Of a stretch of 10,814 bases of DNA, positions 1 through 7,098 are shown piece after piece. The notes under the pieces are model-generated. The model made no database searches. It saw only the letters and a program-made list of their open reading frames with translations, and was not told where the DNA came from. Made by a program: the position numbers and the translations under genes. Source of the stretch: Candidatus Cloacimonadota bacterium (GTDB lineage Bacteria > Cloacimonadota > Cloacimonadia > Cloacimonadales > WRIO01). The stretch lies in NCBI GenBank assembly GCA_017998585.1, contig JAGOCT010000032.1, positions 1 to 10,814 on the forward strand. The letters are read 5' to 3'. Position 1 is the stretch's first letter. Every line of letters begins with the position of its first letter.

Positions 1-930
1 AAGTACAATTGCCAATCTTCTGTTGACATTAGCACCAGTTACTCTTTCAAATATTCTTGCGCCTTCGCGATTGAATTTTAAAGAAATATAAGGTTGATTT
101 GCATTTTTAAAATCATTTTCACTTGAGATTCTGACAATTGCTTCACTCAGATATTTACCTTCCAGTTCTGCACGATTGTATAAGAAATAAACAGGGACAT
201 CACCATTAGGATTTTGAACATCTTCTTTGCCTAAAAGGATCTGATAACCTGTTGGAATATTGTTGGTAAAAGTAGTATCAGCAAGTAATTTTTTAAAATC
301 TTCTTTATATTCTTTTGATATTGTAAATGGGTCCATACCTGAGTTGATAATCATTGTAAAGTACTTTTCTTTATCATCCACACTCAAAGAATCTGTTTTT
401 AAAGAGTCACTTTTTGTTTTAAGTAATGGATCAGTAGAAGGGCTGTCAGCTTTTAAGTCTTTAAAATTATGTTTAGCCAGATTTTTTGCCATATAGGCAT
501 CTAATCTGTTCACAAGCATTTTAGTTTCTTCATCTTGTAATAATAATTTAAATTCGAGAAGCGCAGTTTTACCGATCAGATCTTTAGCTCTTTCTGAATC
601 TTTTAATCCTGGTAACTGAATCACTATCTTGTTTTCACCCACTAATTGAATAGAAGGTTCTGCCACACCAAAATAATCCACACGGTTACGGATTACTTCC
701 AATGCTGTTTTAACAGCACTTTCTTTGTCTTTTTGAGGTACATTTGTTAAGTCAACATACAAGTCAATCTGTGATCCGCCCTGTAAGTCAAGACCCAGTT
801 TCAGCTTTTCAGGCCAGATCTTTTCAGAAATGAAAGATGGTCTTTCGCTGATTAATACGGGTGCTAAAAAGTAGAGGGTTACCAAGATGAAGATCGTGAT
901 TACGATTGCACGGTATTTTGATTTTTTCAT
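1..930 (-). CDS. secD: Protein translocase subunit SecD, N-terminal part (3' end cut by window edge)
   Basis: SecD is an inner-membrane accessory subunit of the Sec translocon. With SecF it uses the proton-motive force to help pull exported proteins across the membrane. The visible 310 residues read without interruption from ATG at 928-930 to the window edge. A first membrane helix lies at about residues 8-27. It is followed by the SecD signature GLDLQGG at 46-52, the conserved block NRVDYFGVAEPSIQ at 92-105, and QLPG at 115-118. Near the edge come ISLKFNREGARIF and NRRLAIVL, which are typical of the periplasmic P1 region just before the second helix. Residues about 150-180 form a low-complexity linker rich in Ser, Asp, Lys and Thr. 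A GGGAG Shine-Dalgarno sits about 8-10 bases before the start. Whether SecF is fused or separate cannot be seen. Identification is firm from the motifs. Confidence 0.95.
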   Translation of the reverse strand, partial: MKKSKYRAIVITIFILVTLYFLAPVLISERPSFISEKIWPEKLKLGLDLQGGSQIDLYVDLTNVPQKDKESAVKTALEVIRNRVDYFGVAEPSIQLVGENKIVIQLPGLKDSERAKDLIGKTALLEFKLLLQDEETKMLVNRLDAYMAKNLAKHNFKDLKADSPSTDPLLKTKSDSLKTDSLSVDDKEKYFTMIINSGMDPFTISKEYKEDFKKLLADTTFTNNIPTGYQILLGKEDVQNPNGDVPVYFLYNRAELEGKYLSEAIVRISSENDFKNANQPYISLKFNREGARIFERVTGANVNRRLAIVL

Positions 931-1015
931 TCGAACTCAACTCCCTTTATTTTATTTTATTATTTATGGATTTCCTTATCAGGATTGATTTCAAAATCCA
1001 ATATACTTTATTCTC

Positions 1016-1046
1016 ATTATAAGATCAGAATAAGTACAAATTACAA
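1016..1046 (-). promoter_or_regulatory. Possible promoter for secD
   Basis: On the minus strand the 176-bp gap between the tatD stop and the secD start holds a perfect TATAAT (1016-1021). A TTGTAA (1041-1046) precedes it at a long 19-base spacing. This would give secD its own transcript with a leader of about 80 bases. In DNA this AT-rich a TATAAT can arise by chance and the -35 match is weak, so the call is tentative. No strong hairpin or T-run that would end the tatD transcript is visible in the gap, so read-through from tatD is also possible. Confidence 0.3.
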
Positions 1047-1106
1047 AAATCTCATTTATCTTAAATCAGTCAAGTAAATAATCAACAATTTTATGTATTG
1101 ATTGTT

Positions 1107-1853
1107 TTAAATCTGAATTTTAAACAGATAAGCAATATTTCGAGACTGTATCTGTTGTAACTTTTCAAACGAAATTAGACTATTCTGTTCACAAATCCAA
1201 TCACATATCTGACTGATTTGTTCGTACTTCGTAACAATATCCTGCATTTGATTGCATAAATGAATCTCAATATCACTTTCAAAGACATAGCGTTCTGTCT
1301 GGATAATATGCAAAAGTGTTTTCTCATGTATAACTGGCCAAAACTGCCTTGAGCTGATAGAAATGTAAATATCAAATCCTTTATAAATCTCTATAATTTC
1401 CTGATTCCCTGTAAAACCATGTAATATACCCCGAATTTTTGGAAAATTGTTTTTAAGAATTTTGGCAAGCTCGTAATAAGCTTTAACACAATGAAAAACG
1501 ACTGGTACATCATATTGACTGGCAATATCCAATTGAGGCAATAATAATTTGATTTGTTCTTCCATATTTTGATATCGTTTGTCTAGACCACATTCACCTA
1601 TTCCAACTATCTGCTTGTTTTTTATAAACTCTTCAATATCACTTAAATCAAAATCAGGCAAATGTTCAAAATATACATAAGGGTGCAAACCAGCAGTATA
1701 TAGCGTCTTAATGCCTGGTATTGAAATAGCTAAATCTTTTATTGCTGAAATTGAACTAATAAATAAATTGTAATGATTTTCATTCCAAAATTTAACTAAT
1801 TCGGTTTGGCTTATCAGATTCTGACAATCTAAATGGCAATGTGCATCGATCAT
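1107..1853 (-). CDS. TatD family metal-dependent hydrolase (putative DNase)
   Basis: A TIM-barrel metallohydrolase of the TatD/YcfH/YjjV type. Characterised members are Mg-dependent 3'-5' exonucleases or D-aminoacyl-tRNA deacylase-like enzymes in the cytoplasm. The exact substrate here is unknown. The expected metal ligands are visible: HCH at residues 5-7 (MIDAHCHLD), Glu87 in GIGECGLD, His121 in VVFHC, His145 in ILHGFTG, and Asp194 in FESD, the usual (E/T)(T/S)D position. The length of 248 aa is close to the family's usual 250-265. Start ATG at 1851-1853 has an AAGGA site (1860-1864) six bases upstream. The gene is transcribed divergently from the glycosyltransferase and lies 176 bp before secD on the same strand. 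The family has many paralogues, so no gene symbol is given. Confidence 0.9.
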   Translation of the reverse strand: MIDAHCHLDCQNLISQTELVKFWNENHYNLFISSISAIKDLAISIPGIKTLYTAGLHPYVYFEHLPDFDLSDIEEFIKNKQIVGIGECGLDKRYQNMEEQIKLLLPQLDIASQYDVPVVFHCVKAYYELAKILKNNFPKIRGILHGFTGNQEIIEIYKGFDIYISISSRQFWPVIHEKTLLHIIQTERYVFESDIEIHLCNQMQDIVTKYEQISQICDWICEQNSLISFEKLQQIQSRNIAYLFKIQI

Positions 1854-1888
1854 TATAATTCCTTATCCACTTTAATCATTGTGTATTT

Positions 1889-1906
1889 CTTAGTTCAGAT
1901 ACTAAG
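1889..1906. repeat. Short perfect inverted repeat in the divergent promoter region
   Basis: CTTAGT (1889-1894) and ACTAAG (1901-1906) are perfect inverted copies separated by six bases. They overlap a second palindrome, TAAGCTTA (1903-1910). The site is 36-53 bases upstream of the tatD start. It could be an operator for a dimeric regulator, or chance in AT-rich DNA. No regulator gene lies beside it. Confidence 0.3.
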
Positions 1907-2042
1907 CTTACAATTTAGAAATTAAGGGTTATTTTCTGAAAGATTGCCATTAAGTCAAATCATTTTTTAATTACTTATGCCTGATAATATTGTCCTTAAA
2001 ATCTAATTAACCTCAAAGTGGTGATATGATTACAGAAAGCTA

Positions 2043-2072
2043 TTGACAGGGTACCCCCTTTAAAAATATCAG
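2043..2072 (+). promoter_or_regulatory. Possible promoter of the glycosyltransferase-coaBC-queA-birA operon
   Basis: A consensus TTGACA (2043-2048) is followed after 18 bases by TATCAG (2067-2072), a four-of-six match to TATAAT. Transcription would then begin near 2079, leaving a leader of only about 12 bases before the ATG at 2091. Another AT-rich element, GATAAT near 1983, could act as a -10 for a longer leader, but its -35 is not convincing. This is the only gap upstream of six contiguous genes, so a promoter is expected here. Its exact position is uncertain. Confidence 0.35.
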
Positions 2073-2087
2073 TAATAAAGAAAGGGG
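2055..2087 (+). promoter_or_regulatory. Potential leader hairpin covering the ribosome binding site
   Basis: CCCCTTT (2055-2061) is perfectly complementary to AAAGGGG (2081-2087), with a 19-base A/T-rich loop between. The right arm contains the Shine-Dalgarno of the glycosyltransferase, so a transcript starting upstream of 2055 could fold and hide it. If the TTGACA at 2043 is the real -35, the left arm would not be transcribed and the hairpin would not form. The two readings exclude each other. Confidence 0.3.
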
Positions 2088-2090
2088 AGT

Positions 2091-3368
2091 ATGAAAAAAG
2101 TATTAATCATAACTTATTATTGGCCTCCATGTGGAGGAGTTGCTGTACAACGATGGCTTAAAATAAGCAAATATTTATCTCTTTTTGAATGGTTGCCTAC
2201 AGTGATTACAACAGAGAATGGTGATTATCCATTTCTAGATGACACGTTAAACAATGAGATATCCCCTGATTTAAAAGTAATCAGAACTAAAACACCTACC
2301 TTTAAAAATATTTTTAAAGCTTTAACTGGTAAAAATGAAAGCCTTCCCTATGGGTCTCTTAAGGCTTCCAAAGAAGACTCAATTATAAAAAAAATACTCT
2401 TTTTTATCAGATCTCAAATGGTGATTCCGGATGCAAGGGTTATCTGGAATAAAAACGCCCTGAAGGCAGCCGAAAAAGCTATTTTTAGCGGGCTTTATGA
2501 AGCGGTTATCACAACAGGTCCTCCTCATTCCACTCATTTAGTAGGACTTGAACTTAAAAAGAAATATAAACTTACATGGATTGCAGATTTCAGAGATCCA
2601 TGGACAAATATTTACTATTATCAGAGCTTTAAGCGAAATTTTTTAATAAAATCGATTGACAGGTTTTTAGAAAAAAAGGTTATTTCTCAGGCAGACAGTA
2701 TTGTAACAGTCTCAGAGCAAATAGCAAATCTTCTTGCTCCAGGTAAGGCTCTGGTAATTCCTAATTCTTTTGATCCTGATGACTATATCAATTTTCGGTA
2801 TGAAAAAAGTGATAAATTTAGAATTAAGTTTATTGGTAGTCTGACATCATCCAGAAAAGCAGAAGTATATCAAACGATCCGGTGGTTTGATCATTTAGCA
2901 AGTGAAAATCGTATGTGTATAGAGTTTTCTGTCATTGGCAATCAGACTCCATTTGAAAAAGAGATAGACCCAGCTCATATTTTTTTAAAAAATATAGGTT
3001 TTATTCAACATAAAAAAGTGATTGAAGAATGTGTTAATTGTGAGCTTCTTCTCTTAGTAATCAATCAAACTACCAGTAATGAAGGCATTTTAACCTATAA
3101 ACTGTTTGAGTATTTAGGTTCACAAACAAAAATAATAGGAATAGGCCCTGTTAATGGAGATGCAGCAAAAATATTAGATATGGCTAATGCTGGAAAAATG
3201 TTTGATTATCATAATCAGACAGATTTTTCTGATTTTGTTAAAACAATTTATAAATCATGGGAAGAAAACAACTTATTGCGAAATAAACAAGAACTCATTC
3301 AGTTTTCAGCTCCTTATATAGCCTCTCTTTTTTCTCAAGCGTTGAGTAGCTCAGTAAAGAAAAAATAA
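2091..3368 (+). CDS. GT4-like glycosyltransferase, group 1
   Basis: A cytoplasmic or membrane-associated retaining glycosyltransferase with a GT-B fold (425 aa) and no membrane helix. It would move a sugar from a nucleotide-sugar donor to an unknown acceptor, plausibly a lipid-linked or surface polysaccharide. The N-terminus MKKVLIITYYWPPCGG-VAVQRW is the glycine-rich acceptor-side loop typical of this group. TGPPHSTH (142-149) and DFRDPW (166-171) are hallmarks of the subfamily common in Bacteroidota. The C-terminal donor-binding half has FIGSL near 247, Glu331 and the KLFEYLG block (337-343) matching the nucleotide-sugar E-x7-E region, and GIGPVNGDAAKIL (350-362). The start is fixed by the conserved N-terminus, although the purine-rich SD (AAGGGGAG) ends only one base before the ATG. 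It is first in a six-gene operon, 11 nt before coaBC. Donor and acceptor cannot be read from sequence. Confidence 0.88.
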   Translation: MKKVLIITYYWPPCGGVAVQRWLKISKYLSLFEWLPTVITTENGDYPFLDDTLNNEISPDLKVIRTKTPTFKNIFKALTGKNESLPYGSLKASKEDSIIKKILFFIRSQMVIPDARVIWNKNALKAAEKAIFSGLYEAVITTGPPHSTHLVGLELKKKYKLTWIADFRDPWTNIYYYQSFKRNFLIKSIDRFLEKKVISQADSIVTVSEQIANLLAPGKALVIPNSFDPDDYINFRYEKSDKFRIKFIGSLTSSRKAEVYQTIRWFDHLASENRMCIEFSVIGNQTPFEKEIDPAHIFLKNIGFIQHKKVIEECVNCELLLLVINQTTSNEGILTYKLFEYLGSQTKIIGIGPVNGDAAKILDMANAGKMFDYHNQTDFSDFVKTIYKSWEENNLLRNKQELIQFSAPYIASLFSQALSSSVKKK

Positions 3369-3379
3369 CAAGGATTTTT

Positions 3380-4540
3380 ATGTTACAGGATAAGCATATT
3401 TTATTAGGTGTAAGTGGTGGAATTGCTGTTTATAAAGCGATTGAACTTGCCAGTCTTCTAACTAAAGCTGGTGCGCAGGTTAAAACTATCATGACTGAAA
3501 ATGCAATGGAATTTGTCAGTCCACTTTCGTTTAAGTCTATTACGAAGCAATCCGTTTCTTATAAATTATTTGATGAAGATGCACCAATTGAACATATATC
3601 TCTCGCAGATTGGGCAGATATTTTTATTATTGCTCCCGCAACAGCCAATATCATTGGTAAGATTGCCAATGGTATTGCAGACGATTTGCTCTCAACCAGC
3701 ATAATGGCAGGTAAAGCTAAAAAAATTATTGTTCCGGCAATGAATATCAATATGTACGAAAATCCGATAGTTCAGAAAAATATAACATTCTTAAAAACAA
3801 ATGGATATCTGATAATGGAACCGGAAACAGGCTATCTTGCTTGTGGTTATATAGGAAAAGGAAGATTCCCTGATCCTGTTGAAATTCTCGATTTTATCAA
3901 AATTAGTTCATTAACAGAGATGATACTTCAAAATAAAAAAGTACTTATTACTGCAGGGGCTAGTCGTGAAAAGATAGATCCGATGCGTTTTATTTCAAAC
4001 CGTTCTTCAGGTAAGATGGGAATTTCGCTTGCAAAAGCGGCATGTGTTATGGGAGCTGAAGTAAAATTCATTCATGCTTATATAGAAGATAAAATACCTT
4101 ATTATATCGAAACAGTAAAAGCTGAAACAGCTAATGAAATGTATAATGCCGTCATGAATATCTATGCTGATTACGATATCATCATAATGTGTGCTGCTGT
4201 TGCTGATTATACAATAGAAAACCCTGCCTCAGAAAAGATTAAAAAGGCCGATAATATGAGTTTATCACTGGTTAGGACAAAAGATATTCTTTTTGAATTA
4301 GGTCAGATTAAACATGAAAATCAACTACTAATCGGTTTTGCAGCAGAATCAGAAAACATTATTGAAAATGGAATGAGCAAGTTGACCAAAAAAAACTGTA
4401 CCTGTATCGTGGCCAATTCCTTATATACTTCCGGTAAACATGACACAGAACAGATACTCATTTTTAAAGACAAACAAATAGCAGTAAAAGGCAGTAAACT
4501 GGAAACTGCCTGTCATATTTTGAAAGAAATCAGCCAATGA
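3380..4540 (+). CDS. coaBC: Bifunctional phosphopantothenoylcysteine decarboxylase / phosphopantothenate-cysteine ligase
   Basis: CoaBC (Dfp) performs two consecutive steps of coenzyme A synthesis. The CoaB half joins cysteine to 4'-phosphopantothenate using CTP, and the FMN-dependent CoaC half decarboxylates the product to 4'-phosphopantetheine. The CoaC domain (about 1-180) shows GVSGGIAVYKA (10-20), the active-site His72 in IEHISLADWAD, the PAMNINMY motif (119-126), and the catalytic Cys155 in the lid ACGYIGKGR. The CoaB domain (about 186-386) shows ITAGASRE (190-197, usually ITAGPTRE), FISNRSSGKMG (204-214), AAVADY (272-277), EKIKK (285-289) and GFAAESEN (319-326). The length of 386 aa is normal, so both activities should be intact. 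AAGGA at 3370-3374 serves as the SD. The stop overlaps the next start as ATGA. Confidence 0.97.
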   Translation: MLQDKHILLGVSGGIAVYKAIELASLLTKAGAQVKTIMTENAMEFVSPLSFKSITKQSVSYKLFDEDAPIEHISLADWADIFIIAPATANIIGKIANGIADDLLSTSIMAGKAKKIIVPAMNINMYENPIVQKNITFLKTNGYLIMEPETGYLACGYIGKGRFPDPVEILDFIKISSLTEMILQNKKVLITAGASREKIDPMRFISNRSSGKMGISLAKAACVMGAEVKFIHAYIEDKIPYYIETVKAETANEMYNAVMNIYADYDIIIMCAAVADYTIENPASEKIKKADNMSLSLVRTKDILFELGQIKHENQLLIGFAAESENIIENGMSKLTKKNCTCIVANSLYTSGKHDTEQILIFKDKQIAVKGSKLETACHILKEISQ

Positions 4541-5283
4541 AAACAATTCTGATCGTTGGTGCTAACAGTAATATTGGTTCATTTATCGCGAATCATTTAA
4601 TTTCTGAAAATCACCGGCTTATCTTACATTATCATCACAACAAACACCGAATAGAAAGTTTGCTTAAACATCCATCAGTATCTGAAATTCAGTTTGATCT
4701 TTGTGATTATTTATCAATCCATAATGCTTTTCAAAAATTCTACGATGAATCTAAAGAGGAAACATTGTTTCCTGATTCAGTGATTGTATGTGCCACAGAA
4801 AGAAGCTCTGATTTTCAAAAACTGGCAGACACAGATATCCGTTTAACGGAAAAAATCATTCAAACTAATTTAACAGGTGTGTGTTATCTTTTGAATATAC
4901 TCTTACCTTATCTCAGAAGCAATTCTGCTTCAAATATTGTCTTGTTTGGATCAAATGTCAGTCGAATCGGACTTAGTCAGGGCAGTGTTTATGCTGCAAC
5001 AAAAGCTGCTATTTCAAATTTGGTACGATCTCTTGCGAAAGAAGAAGCCGAACACAATATTTTAATCAACATTGTTTCACCTGGTCCAGTTCAAATTGAC
5101 TCTACTCAATTTGCACCTGAATACAGACGTTTCAGGGAAGATTATTATGAAAGACAAATCCAGACAATCCCTTTAAACAGGTTAGCTGGATTCAATGATA
5201 TATATCAAATTGTCCATTTTCTGATATTTAAAAACTCTTATATGACCGGAGAAGAATTCTATGTAACAGGAGGAGCTCTGTGA
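4537..5283 (+). CDS. Short-chain dehydrogenase/reductase (SDR), substrate unknown
   Basis: A classical-SDR Rossmann-fold NAD(P)-dependent oxidoreductase of 248 aa, the usual size. The nucleotide-binding loop is GANSNIG (8-14), a variant of TGxxxGIG. The catalytic set is visible: Asn111 (TNLTG), Ser139 (LFGSN), Tyr152 and Lys156 (YAATK). The SPGPV segment (181-185) and a C-terminal VTGG are FabG-like. The usual NNAG motif after strand 4 is replaced by VCATERS (84-90), so it is a divergent member and not a clear 3-oxoacyl-ACP reductase. It overlaps coaBC by 4 nt (ATGA) and the next gene by 4 nt (GTGA), which implies translational coupling. Fatty acid, sugar or cofactor substrates are all possible, and position alone does not decide. 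Confidence 0.85.
   Translation: MKTILIVGANSNIGSFIANHLISENHRLILHYHHNKHRIESLLKHPSVSEIQFDLCDYLSIHNAFQKFYDESKEETLFPDSVIVCATERSSDFQKLADTDIRLTEKIIQTNLTGVCYLLNILLPYLRSNSASNIVLFGSNVSRIGLSQGSVYAATKAAISNLVRSLAKEEAEHNILINIVSPGPVQIDSTQFAPEYRRFREDYYERQIQTIPLNRLAGFNDIYQIVHFLIFKNSYMTGEEFYVTGGAL
5268..5273 (+). promoter_or_regulatory. Strong Shine-Dalgarno selecting a GTG start for the DUF3108 gene
   Basis: A full AGGAGG lies six bases before the GTG at 5280-5282, inside the end of the SDR gene. It is the best ribosome site in the window. It supports GTG as the true start, because the signal peptide begins immediately after it. Confidence 0.8.
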
Positions 5284-6038
5284 AAAATGTTTTATGCATC
5301 GTTTTTCTTTTATTCTTATGCTCAACTTACCTCTTTTGCTTTCAGGATGGTGAAAAACTAACTTTTGACATTAAATATGGAATGGTTACTGCAGGAACTG
5401 CTATACTTGAAGTTAAAACGATTCAACATAATAATCGTCCATCATGGAAGATCACATCAAATGCATCAACAAATGGTTTTTTTGACAAACTTTTTAAAGT
5501 AAGAGATTATATTGAATCCATCTGGGACAAAGAAACCCAGGTATCTTACAAATTTACAAAACTTCTTCAAGAAGGAGGATACAGACAGCACAGAATTCAT
5601 ACCTACTATCCAAATGAAAACTACACGATCTACTCTAGATACAGATATAAACAGAAATTCTTTAAAAACACCCGTATTGACATTCCATCTAAAACACAAG
5701 ATGTGTTCTCAGCATTTTATTATTCTAGACTACAAAAACTGGAAGTAGGTAAACCCTTGCAGATAAATGTAACAACTGATGGGAAAAACCACTTAGCAAA
5801 AGTTTTGGTTTTAAGAAAAGAAACAATAAATACCATTTTTGGGAAAAAGGAATGTTTAGTCATTAAACCCGATTTGATTGGAGAAGCAATTTTCAAACAG
5901 TCAGGAGAGATATTGATCTGGATAACAAATGATGACTATAAAATACCCGTTTTAATGGAAAGTAAAGTTATTTTCGGTAGTTTTAAAGCTGTACTTAGTA
6001 AAGCTGAAAATGTCCAATTGAAGGTTATCAATGAATAA
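5280..6038 (+). CDS. DUF3108 family exported protein
   Basis: A 252-aa protein with the features of the DUF3108 family, whose function is not established. It starts at GTG with a strong SD and a 4-nt GTGA overlap with the SDR gene. Residues 1-21 (MKNVLCIVFLLFLCSTYLFCF) are a hydrophobic signal sequence, so the mature protein should be periplasmic or anchored at the membrane. Cysteines at 6, 14 and 20 do not sit in a good lipobox. The mature part opens with GEKLTFDIKYGMVTAGTAILEV, the family's typical first beta-strands. FFDKLFKVRDYIES (67-80) is the conserved core, and the remainder is beta-rich with a closing GSFKAVL segment. Homologues often lie in envelope-related contexts in Gram-negative lineages, so a role in envelope or lipid handling is a reasonable guess only. 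It overlaps queA by 8 nt. Confidence 0.82.
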   Translation: MKNVLCIVFLLFLCSTYLFCFQDGEKLTFDIKYGMVTAGTAILEVKTIQHNNRPSWKITSNASTNGFFDKLFKVRDYIESIWDKETQVSYKFTKLLQEGGYRQHRIHTYYPNENYTIYSRYRYKQKFFKNTRIDIPSKTQDVFSAFYYSRLQKLEVGKPLQINVTTDGKNHLAKVLVLRKETINTIFGKKECLVIKPDLIGEAIFKQSGEILIWITNDDYKIPVLMESKVIFGSFKAVLSKAENVQLKVINE

Positions 6039-7098
6039 AACAGACTTGTTAAAAAAAAGCAGTTATCATTATGAACTGCCTGATGATTTGATTGCTCAAT
6101 ATCCCCTTGCTGATCGATCAGGATCAAGATTGTTAAAAATAGACAAAAAAAATCAAACAATAAGCCATGATTATTTTAAAAATATAATCGACTTTTTTAA
6201 ACCTGGCGATGTTCTTGTTATGAATGCCAGTAAAGTAATACCTGCTAGACTCATTGGGTATAAAAGTACTGGTTCAAAAATTGAAATATTCATGCTTAAC
6301 CCTGTTGAACCATCTATATGGGTTTGTTTAGTAAAACCAGGAAGAAAAGTTAAGTTAAATAGTGTCATCCATTTTTCTGAAAATTTCTATGGGAAAGTGA
6401 TTGATTATGCAGAGGAAGGGGCAAGAAAAATCCAGTTCTTTATCAAAAACCATGAAGATGGTCTGTTTACTCATTCTTTACTCATGGATGAAATAAAAAA
6501 AGTTGGGAAAATACCCTTACCACCCTATATTCACAGAGAATCAGAATTATCTGATCAAGAAAATTATCAAACGGTCTATGCCAAAGAAGAAGGTTCTGTA
6601 GCCGCCCCGACAGCAGGGCTTCATTTTACCAACAATCTACTGAATCAACTTCAAGCCAAAGGGGTAATCCTTACTGAAGTCATTCTCCATGTAGGACTTG
6701 GTACTTTTCGTCCAGTACAGACTGATGATATTTTAAATCACAAGATGCATAGTGAATATTGTACTATCAGCAGTGAAACGGCTCAAATTATTAATAATGC
6801 GAAGTTAGAAAACAGAAGAGTAATCGCAGTAGGTACAACCAGTGTCAGAACACTGGAAAGTTTTGCTACGCATCATATATTGAACCATGGATCAAAATGG
6901 ACAGATATTTTTATCTATCCAGGAAAGAAGATTCAAATAGCAGATGCACTCATAACGAACTTCCATATGCCAGAATCAACCCTCATGATGCTTGTCTCAG
7001 CATTTGCAGGCTATGAATTAATAATGAATGCTTATACGCAAGCGGTTAAAGAAAAATATCGTTTTTTTAGCTATGGAGATGCATGTCTGATATACTAA
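6031..7098 (+). CDS. queA: S-adenosylmethionine:tRNA ribosyltransferase-isomerase
   Basis: QueA transfers and isomerises the ribosyl part of S-adenosylmethionine onto preQ1 at tRNA position 34. The product is epoxyqueuosine, the penultimate step of queuosine formation in tRNAs for Asp, Asn, His and Tyr. The 355-aa length matches the family (about 340-356). Signature blocks are all present: ELPDDLIAQYPLADR (15-29), NASKVIPARLIG (65-76), NYQTVYAKEEGSVAAPTAG (178-196) followed by LHFT, HVGLGTFRPV (220-229), KMHSEYC (238-244), GTTSVRTLES (268-277), NFHMPEST (310-317) and YRFFSYGDA (343-351). An AAGG site at 6021-6024 precedes the ATG. The gene overlaps the DUF3108 gene by 8 nt and the next gene by 16 nt. 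No other queuosine gene is in the window. Confidence 0.97.
   Translation: MNKTDLLKKSSYHYELPDDLIAQYPLADRSGSRLLKIDKKNQTISHDYFKNIIDFFKPGDVLVMNASKVIPARLIGYKSTGSKIEIFMLNPVEPSIWVCLVKPGRKVKLNSVIHFSENFYGKVIDYAEEGARKIQFFIKNHEDGLFTHSLLMDEIKKVGKIPLPPYIHRESELSDQENYQTVYAKEEGSVAAPTAGLHFTNNLLNQLQAKGVILTEVILHVGLGTFRPVQTDDILNHKMHSEYCTISSETAQIINNAKLENRRVIAVGTTSVRTLESFATHHILNHGSKWTDIFIYPGKKIQIADALITNFHMPESTLMMLVSAFAGYELIMNAYTQAVKEKYRFFSYGDACLIY

Noticed and set aside
260..496. 78-codon open frame on the plus strand
   Set aside because: It lies entirely antisense to secD, has no convincing ribosome site, and its translation resembles no known family. secD is confirmed by motifs across this stretch.
1081..1106. 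AT-only stem (AACAAT/ATTGTT) just after the tatD stop as a terminator
   Set aside because: Six weak base pairs with an 11-base loop and no following T-run on the minus strand. It is too unstable to call.
2049..2056. GGGTACCC palindrome as an operator
   Set aside because: It is an isolated 8-bp palindrome next to a C-run that already pairs with the ribosome site. There is no second copy in the window to support a binding site.
5466..5748. Overlapping open frames on both strands inside the DUF3108 gene
   Set aside because: They are shadows of the DUF3108 reading frame, which has a signal peptide, a strong ribosome site and family motifs.
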